Shown here piece after piece: positions 45,049 through 50,240 of a stretch of DNA of 50,240 nt. Each line of letters begins with the position of its first letter. The first letter of the stretch is position 1. This DNA is from an uncultured Desulfobulbaceae bacterium (GTDB lineage Bacteria > Desulfobacterota > Desulfobulbia > Desulfobulbales > Desulfocapsaceae), in contig CAISPV010000088.1 of NCBI GenBank assembly GCA_903887485.1, forward strand, positions 1-50,240. Direction: 5' to 3'. The notes below the pieces were generated by a model that was not told the origin of the DNA, did no database searches, and saw nothing but the letters and a program-made list of their open reading frames with translations. The position numbers were made by a program, and so were the translations under genes.

Positions 45049-45987
45049 TTACACGAAAAGCGAACTTACCGAATCTTCATTATGAATACGATCAATGGCC
45101 TCAGCAAGAAGCTGAGACACAGACAATACTTTAATAATATCACATTGCAGGGCATCTCCACGCAAGGGAATGGAATTGGTGACGACCAGAGATTTAATAC
45201 ATGAGTTATTCAGACGTTCAATAGCAGGCCCTGATAAAACAGGATGCGAGCAACAGGCATGCACCTCCTTGGCGCCATGTTCAAGCAACGTCGCTGCCCC
45301 GTTACAAAGGGTCCCGGCAGTATCCACCATATCATCGAGAAGAATCGCAACCTTGCCTTTGACATCACCAATCACATTCATGGCCTGACATTCATTAGGG
45401 CGATCCCGCCGCTTATCAATAATAGCAAGGCCAGCATCAAGCCGTTTGGCAAAGGCACGAGTCCGCTCAACTCCACCGGCATCAGGTGATACCATAACCA
45501 CGTCCTTGAATTGTTCCTTAATATACTTCAACAACACGGGAGCGGCATACAGATGATCCACCGGGATATTGAAAAAACCCTGAATCTGTCCGGCATGTAA
45601 ATCCATGCACAGAACACGGCGCACCCCTACCGCCATAAACATCTCCGCCACAACCTTGGCAGAAATCGGCACCCTGGGGGCAACTTTTCTATCCTGGCGT
45701 GCGTAGCCATAATAGGGCACGACAGCGGTAATCCTGCGGGCCGAGGCCCGACGTAGGGCGTCAACCATAATCACCAACTCCATCAGATGATCATTGACGG
45801 GGGTACAGGTTGGCTGAATAATATAGACATCATCGCCACGAACATTCTCTTTTATCTCAATAAATATCTCACCATCACTGAATTTCCTCACATCCGCCTC
45901 AGACAAGGGCAGATTAAGGAATTCGCAAATTTCACGAGCCATTTGCGGATGGGCATTACCAGAAAAAATCTTCGGGGCTTTTGACAT
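45049..45987 (-). CDS. prs: Ribose-phosphate pyrophosphokinase
   Basis: Prs makes PRPP from ribose-5-phosphate and ATP for nucleotide, histidine and tryptophan synthesis. The 312-residue class I enzyme has [16 protein letters not shown], the ATP-binding region with [14 protein letters not shown], the catalytic flexible-loop region and the PRPP-binding motif [13 protein letters not shown]. It lies after tRNA-Gln(UUG), downstream of ispE. Confidence 0.97.
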   Translation of the reverse strand: MSKAPKIFSGNAHPQMAREICEFLNLPLSEADVRKFSDGEIFIEIKENVRGDDVYIIQPTCTPVNDHLMELVIMVDALRRASARRITAVVPYYGYARQDRKVAPRVPISAKVVAEMFMAVGVRRVLCMDLHAGQIQGFFNIPVDHLYAAPVLLKYIKEQFKDVVMVSPDAGGVERTRAFAKRLDAGLAIIDKRRDRPNECQAMNVIGDVKGKVAILLDDMVDTAGTLCNGAATLLEHGAKEVHACCSHPVLSGPAIERLNNSCIKSLVVTNSIPLRGDALQCDIIKVLSVSQLLAEAIDRIHNEDSVSSLFV

Positions 45988-46033
45988 AATAAATTTCTAT
46001 ATTTATGGTAAAAGGATATCCAACCTGTTTATC

Positions 46034-46108
46034 TGGCTGGGGTGGAAGGGATCGAACCTACGAATGCCGGGATCAAAACCCGGTGCCTTACCGCTTGGCG
46101 ACACCCCA
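46034..46108 (-). tRNA. tRNA-Gln, anticodon UUG
   Basis: On the minus strand the acceptor TGGGGTG pairs with CACCCCA, the stem CCGGG/CCCGG closes the loop TTTTGAT (anticodon TTG), the T-arm carries GTTCGATCC, and CCA is encoded (46036-46034). Its first base follows the last base of the ispE stop codon with no gap, so it must be cut out of an ispE transcript. Confidence 0.95.
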
Positions 46109-46993
46109 TCACACAGGTTGAGTTACAAAAACTTTTACACCATTTTGTTGTTCTAATACATGAACAGCCTGCCGAACGAGAGTTGACACTCTGCCATCCT
46201 CGTCGGGAAATATCCCGAAAACAGTTGGACCACTTCCAGACATCAATACCGAAGAAGCACCCAAGCCAAGAAGGTTCTGCTTAAAACGCTCTATTTCAGG
46301 ATACGAAGGAAGAGTTATCTGTTCCAGATCATTGCTTCCTGCATACGGAAAAACATGACTGGTTTTTTTTTGAGAATCACACAATTTAGAATCTTTGTCT
46401 GCCATTGTCAACGCATATTTTTCATACACCCAACGCGTGGACACAGGAAACCCCGGATTAACCAGAACAAACGTGCAATCTTTAAGGGATGACACCGCGC
46501 TCATCTGATCGCCTATCCCTTCCGCCCGAACAGCACCAAAGTCCGTAACGAAAAAAGGAACATCTGCCCCCAATGGCCTGGCCAACGCGACAAGTTCAGC
46601 TGCAGAAAAACCAGCCCCAAACAGCCTGTTCAACCCGGCAAGTACGGTCCCGGCGTCACTGCTCCCCCCCCCAAGCCCGGCAGCGATAGGGATATTTTTC
46701 TCAAGGGTAATATTGACCCCTACTTTTTCACATTTACATGCAGCGAAAAATGCCTCTGCTGCCCTGAAGACAATATTGGATCGATCTTCAGGTAAATCGG
46801 AATCAGGACATCGCAAAATAATTCCCGCATCATCTGTTACCGTAAGTGTAACAAGATCACATAGATCCAGTTTCTGCATCACGGTATCCAGATCATGATA
46901 CCCATCCGGGCGTCTTCTTATAATCCGCAAAGACAGATTCACCTTGGCCGGCGCCCGAAGGACAAGAGATGCTCCAGAACCCACCAGCACCAA
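46109..46993 (-). CDS. ispE: 4-diphosphocytidyl-2-C-methyl-D-erythritol kinase
   Basis: IspE is the ATP-dependent kinase of the MEP isoprenoid pathway. The GHMP-kinase motifs are LRAPAKVNLSLRI at the N-terminus, the glycine-rich PIAAGLGGGSSDAGT and the C-terminal SVLMSGSGPTVFGIF. There is no ATG start; I place the start at TTG 46993, 6 nt after GAGGGGA (GTG 46990 is an alternative; the frame is open to TTG 47008). The stop codon TGA abuts tRNA-Gln. Confidence 0.93.
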   Translation of the reverse strand: MVLVGSGASLVLRAPAKVNLSLRIIRRRPDGYHDLDTVMQKLDLCDLVTLTVTDDAGIILRCPDSDLPEDRSNIVFRAAEAFFAACKCEKVGVNITLEKNIPIAAGLGGGSSDAGTVLAGLNRLFGAGFSAAELVALARPLGADVPFFVTDFGAVRAEGIGDQMSAVSSLKDCTFVLVNPGFPVSTRWVYEKYALTMADKDSKLCDSQKKTSHVFPYAGSNDLEQITLPSYPEIERFKQNLLGLGASSVLMSGSGPTVFGIFPDEDGRVSTLVRQAVHVLEQQNGVKVFVTQPV

Positions 46994-47038
46994 GCTATTT
47001 CCCCTCAATCTGACATCTCAACACAAAGTTCAAACTGC

Positions 47039-47359
47039 TTACCTTTTAACGGCCTTTACAAAGCGCATCTTTACATCATAAAGAATACCTTTCAGCATCC
47101 CCTCCTCATCCGATGTCAGATTCCCTTTTGTCTTTTCCTGCAAAAGCATCAAGGTATCGATACCATGCCGGGCCAGATCATAATCGATCTGCTTCTTTCC
47201 TGTTGCAGGATCAGCTATTTCACCCAGATGATACAGCACCGACGTATTGAGAGACATGATAAAAGCAGGAAAGGTCACATTAGGCATAACGCATTTCCCT
47301 TCTCGATCAGGAACCTTTCCTTCTCCACAAGGACAGCCCTGTTCTTTTTGTTCATCCAT
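47039..47359 (-). CDS. DUF1844-family protein
   Basis: This 106-residue protein has the family core PNVTFPAFIMSLNTSVLYHL, GEIADPATGKKQIDYDLARH and IDTLMLLQEKTKGNLT. The N-terminus holds three cysteines (CPCGEGKVPDREGKC). DUF1844 proteins are widespread in Desulfobacterota and Planctomycetes and have no known function. It lies between serA and ispE in the same direction. Confidence 0.88.
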   Translation of the reverse strand: MDEQKEQGCPCGEGKVPDREGKCVMPNVTFPAFIMSLNTSVLYHLGEIADPATGKKQIDYDLARHGIDTLMLLQEKTKGNLTSDEEGMLKGILYDVKMRFVKAVKR

Positions 47360-47453
47360 AGCGTAACCCCAACTCCTTTAAACCGTCTTTCACAAACAAC
47401 CGTAATAGAAAATATCGTGACCGCCACAGGAACGCCGCAACAAATTCAGCTTG

Positions 47454-49049
47454 TTATTTATAACGTATCATTTCTAGGGCAATAGCCCCATCTATGTACT
47501 CAAGGGCCTGAACATCAGCCAGCAATTCTTTAGAAATCGGCACATTGGTGTTGAGGAAAATAACATTCTGCTCACTAGCCTCCTCCCGGCCAACTGTCAT
47601 CCTGGAAATATTGACGCCCGCCTTACCCAGGGTAGTGCCAAGCTCACCAATCACACCCGGAACGTCTTTATTATACACCAGAAGCATGGGGCCTGCCGGC
47701 AGTGCTTCCAAACGGAAGGCGTTCAACCGGACTAATCGAGGCTCTTTTTTACCAAAGACGGTTCCCACCAGAACATTCTCGCTCTCGCTGGATTTAACCC
47801 TGATGGTCAAGGTGTTGGTAAAATCATCAGACTGTTCTGTTCTGGACTCGACCACCCTTATTCCCCGCTCGCGGGCAATAACCGGGGCGTTCACGTAGTT
47901 AACCGCCTCCTGAAGGATAGGGGTAAACAGCCCTTTCAAAAAGGCAACGGTAATGGGGCTGGTATTCATATCCGCCAGATCACCACTGTATTCAATGCTC
48001 ACATCCTGCACACTTCCTTTGGCGATCTGCATATGCAAGGAACCCAACATCTCTCCCAAAGTGATATAGGGACCAACCTGAGCCAGCACGTCGCCGCTGA
48101 CCGAAGGCACATTTACCGCGTTGGCAATAACCCCGGTCTTCAAATAATCAGCCACCTGCTCGGCAATGGTCAGGGCCACATTTTCCTGGGCCTCACTGGT
48201 GGAGGCACCAAGATGCGGGGTACAGATAAAATTATTTAATCCCAGCATCGGGCAGTTTTCCATGTTAGTTGGCTCTACAGCATAGACATCGAGGGCCGCG
48301 CCCGCAATCTCACCATCAACCAGGGCCTTGTACAGGGCCTCTTCGTCACAAACACCACCGCGCGCACAATCAATGAACATGGCATCTTTCTTCATGTTCT
48401 TGAAGAACTCGGTAGAAAGAACCTTGTCCGTCTCTTTGGTCAAGGGAACATGCACGGTGATATAATCAGAACGTTTGGCCAGCTCTTCCAGGCTAACCAG
48501 CTCCACTCCCAGCTTATCTACCAGATCTTTGGGCATATGGGGGTCATAGGCAATGACCTTCATCCGCAGCCCCTGCGCCCTGTTAGCGACAATGGCGCCA
48601 ATCCGGCCAATACCGAATATTCCCAGAGTTTTGCCAGTCACCTCACGACCCATGAAACTCTTCTTCTCCCATTTTCCGGCCTTCATCGAGGCAGTGGCCT
48701 GGGGAATATTGCGTGACAAAGACATTATCATGGCAATGGCATGTTCAGCCGCGGTGGTGGCATTGCCATCCGGCGCGTTCATAACCACAATCCCTTTCTG
48801 GCTGGCCGCCGGAATATCGACGTTATCCAGACCGATACCAGCACGGCCCACCACCCGCAACTTGCCGGCCGCCGCGATAATATCGGCCGTCACCTTGGTA
48901 GCGCTGCGAATCACCAGACCATCATAATTGCCAATAATATTCTTCAACTCTTCCGGGGCAAGGCCGGTATTGATATCAACTTCCAGACCGGCATCACGTA
49001 AGATCTGCGCTCCAGCAGGAGACAGATTATCACTAATCAGTACTTTCAT
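47454..49049 (-). CDS. serA: D-3-phosphoglycerate dehydrogenase, long form
   Basis: SerA catalyses the first step of serine synthesis. The 531-residue protein is the long type: substrate and NAD domains (1-315; Rossmann GIGRIG at 146-151, Arg230 in CARGG, His279 in TPHLGAST), an intervening ASB domain (about 320-450), and a C-terminal ACT domain (about 455-528, LVYNKDVPGVIGELG) that usually senses serine. GAGGAG precedes ATG 49049. Confidence 0.97.
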   Translation of the reverse strand: MKVLISDNLSPAGAQILRDAGLEVDINTGLAPEELKNIIGNYDGLVIRSATKVTADIIAAAGKLRVVGRAGIGLDNVDIPAASQKGIVVMNAPDGNATTAAEHAIAMIMSLSRNIPQATASMKAGKWEKKSFMGREVTGKTLGIFGIGRIGAIVANRAQGLRMKVIAYDPHMPKDLVDKLGVELVSLEELAKRSDYITVHVPLTKETDKVLSTEFFKNMKKDAMFIDCARGGVCDEEALYKALVDGEIAGAALDVYAVEPTNMENCPMLGLNNFICTPHLGASTSEAQENVALTIAEQVADYLKTGVIANAVNVPSVSGDVLAQVGPYITLGEMLGSLHMQIAKGSVQDVSIEYSGDLADMNTSPITVAFLKGLFTPILQEAVNYVNAPVIARERGIRVVESRTEQSDDFTNTLTIRVKSSESENVLVGTVFGKKEPRLVRLNAFRLEALPAGPMLLVYNKDVPGVIGELGTTLGKAGVNISRMTVGREEASEQNVIFLNTNVPISKELLADVQALEYIDGAIALEMIRYK

Positions 49050-49454
49050 TTTAACTCCTCATAAGTCATAAATAAGTCATAATGCGAATTATAATTCTTT
49101 ATGGATCAACCTAGCCTATATCCACCCAAAGTGGACAGATATAAGGAATTTTTATCCATTGCAAGACCTTACCCGAAATCGCCACACCAACATCAATAAT
49201 CTCCGAATCTCACGACAAAATTTCACAAAAAGATAAATACTATACAAGTTTCAACCAAAGAGAACAACAAAATACAACACTTTTCCACAAACCAATTTTC
49301 GCTCCGCAACCCCTGTAAACATAGTCGAATATGCTTTTCCGCCATCATAGCTATTGAACAATAGAGTTGAAAACGATATAAAGAGGTCTTTTCATGCTTT
49401 ATTCTACGTTGCAACTATACTGATCAGTTAAGCCGATCATTTTAAGGAGTTTCC
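49050..49454. other. Divergent intergenic region between serA and gltX
   Basis: No gene is supported in this AT-rich 405-bp region. It must hold the serA and gltX promoters. A TATACT at 49416-49421 is a possible -10 for gltX, but no good -35 is seen. A short hairpin TCCAC-CCAAA-GTGGA lies near 49120-49134. Confidence 0.35.
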
Positions 49455-50240
49455 ATGACAGAAACACGACTGCGCTTTCCGCCGAGTCCCACCGGTTATC
49501 TCCATATCGGCGGGGCTCGAACCGCCCTTTTCAACTGGCTCTATGCCAAAAAAACAGGCGGCAAACTGATCCTGCGCATTGAGGACACGGACGCCGAACG
49601 TTCTACTCAAGACTCAATCCAGGGCATCCTCGACGGACTCAACTGGCTGGGCATTGACTGGGATGAAGGCCCCTATTTTCAGACAGAATTCAGCGCCGAT
49701 CATCTGGCCGCCGCCAACCGGATGCTGGCAGAGGGCCATGCCTACAAGTGTTTTTGCACCAAGGAAGAGCTTGAAGCCAGAAAAGAAGCGGCCATGGCCG
49801 CCAAACAGGAAATGGGCTACAATGGCGCCTGCCGTAACCTAACCCCTGAACAGGTCGCTGAAAAAGAGGCCGCAGGACTGCCCTTTGTCATCCGCTTCAA
49901 GGTACCTGAACGGAGCGGCATGCTCGGTTATGACGACAAAGTCCTCGGGCGCATCGAACACAGCTACAACGAGGTTGATGACTTTGTCATTGTCCGCTCC
50001 AACGGCAAGCCCCTCTACCTGCTCTGCAATGTGGTGGATGATATTCGTGACCGGATCACCCATGTGCTCCGCGGCCAGGACCACATGACCAATACCACCC
50101 GCCAGGTCCTGCTCTACGAGGCACTGGGGGCCCCCTTGCCGGTCTTTGCCCATATGCCGCTCACCCTCGATCTGAAAAAGGCCAAGATCTCCAAACGCAG
50201 CCATGGCGAGATCGTGGCCGTTCATTTTTATAAAGAGCAC
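49455..50240 (+). CDS. gltX: Glutamyl-tRNA synthetase (5' part, runs off the window)
   Basis: ATG 49455, 5 nt after AAGGAG, opens a frame of 262 codons that reaches the window edge without a stop. It has RFPPSPTGYLHIGGARTALF with the HIGH-like HIGG, RIEDTD, a cysteine group (KCFCTKEELEARK and NGACRN) and the KMSKS-like KISKRSHG. It is a class I synthetase of about 470 residues. Whether it is discriminating (Glu only) or also charges tRNA-Gln cannot be told from this part; two tRNA-Gln genes occur in the window. Confidence 0.96.
   Translation, partial: MTETRLRFPPSPTGYLHIGGARTALFNWLYAKKTGGKLILRIEDTDAERSTQDSIQGILDGLNWLGIDWDEGPYFQTEFSADHLAAANRMLAEGHAYKCFCTKEELEARKEAAMAAKQEMGYNGACRNLTPEQVAEKEAAGLPFVIRFKVPERSGMLGYDDKVLGRIEHSYNEVDDFVIVRSNGKPLYLLCNVVDDIRDRITHVLRGQDHMTNTTRQVLLYEALGAPLPVFAHMPLTLDLKKAKISKRSHGEIVAVHFYKEH

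Noticed and set aside
49223-49414. 63-codon minus-strand ORF between serA and gltX
   Set aside because: AT-rich, no ribosome site, no recognisable domain, and it covers the expected gltX promoter.

Overview
The window is about 50 kb of a mid-GC Gram-negative chromosome, most probably a Desulfobacterota bacterium close to Desulfobulbales. The evidence is the mixture of gene sets: a cdaA-cdaR-glmM c-di-AMP operon, CarD, a MEMO/AmmeMemoRadiSam-B protein, a DUF1844 protein, a multiheme cytochrome c with NrfC/NrfD partners, and PilY1, together with proteobacterial operons (thrS-infC-rpmI-rplT-pheS-pheT-ihfA, dnaX-ybaB-recR). The taxon is inferred from gene content and order, not from a marker-gene search.

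Layout. 1-1.2 kb: 3' remnant of pilY1 cut at its 5' side next to a divergent ORF start. 1.5-6 kb (minus): cdaA-cdaR-glmM, followed by a higBA toxin-antitoxin pair bracketed by a second, partial copy of the glmM 3' end. 6.3-11.5 kb (plus): a large AsmA-like DUF748 protein, a small PGPGW membrane protein and mutY, converging with ampG. 13.1-15.4 kb: cysS and a MEMO-family gene, then tRNA-Gln(CUG). 15.6-18.4 kb: an AT-rich accessory stretch with decayed IS fragments and an OafA-type acyltransferase, ending at tRNA-Pro(GGG). 18.7-26.6 kb (minus): the translation operon thrS to ihfA plus a MerR regulator, with infC starting at AUU. 26.5-29.8 kb (minus): 4.5S RNA, dnaX with an A10 slippery run, ybaB, recR and tRNA-Val. 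30-31.6 kb: a broken Kef-type antiporter gene fused tail to tail with a family-2 glycosyltransferase. 32.2-35.1 kb (plus): a three-gene electron-transfer module (Tat ferredoxin, hexaheme cytochrome c, NrfD membrane protein) with no catalytic subunit. 35.2-49 kb (minus): rho-rpmE, prfA-prmC-murA, rluD-like-coaE, carD, ispE-tRNA-Gln(UUG)-prs-rplY-pth, DUF1844 and serA. 49.4 kb to the end: the start of gltX.

Most of the window is housekeeping. The less ordinary material is: (1) the glmM/higBA insertion with a duplicated, diverged gene end; (2) a dispersed, intergenic, structured repeat of about 95-110 bp with two good copies and two partial ones; (3) the Qrc/DsrJOP-like electron-transfer module that lacks a catalytic subunit and has a possible 24-codon ORF inside it; (4) a perfect 24-bp palindrome; and (5) expression-control features in infC, dnaX and rho that can be read directly from the sequence. 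All family assignments come from reading motifs by eye; no database search was possible.
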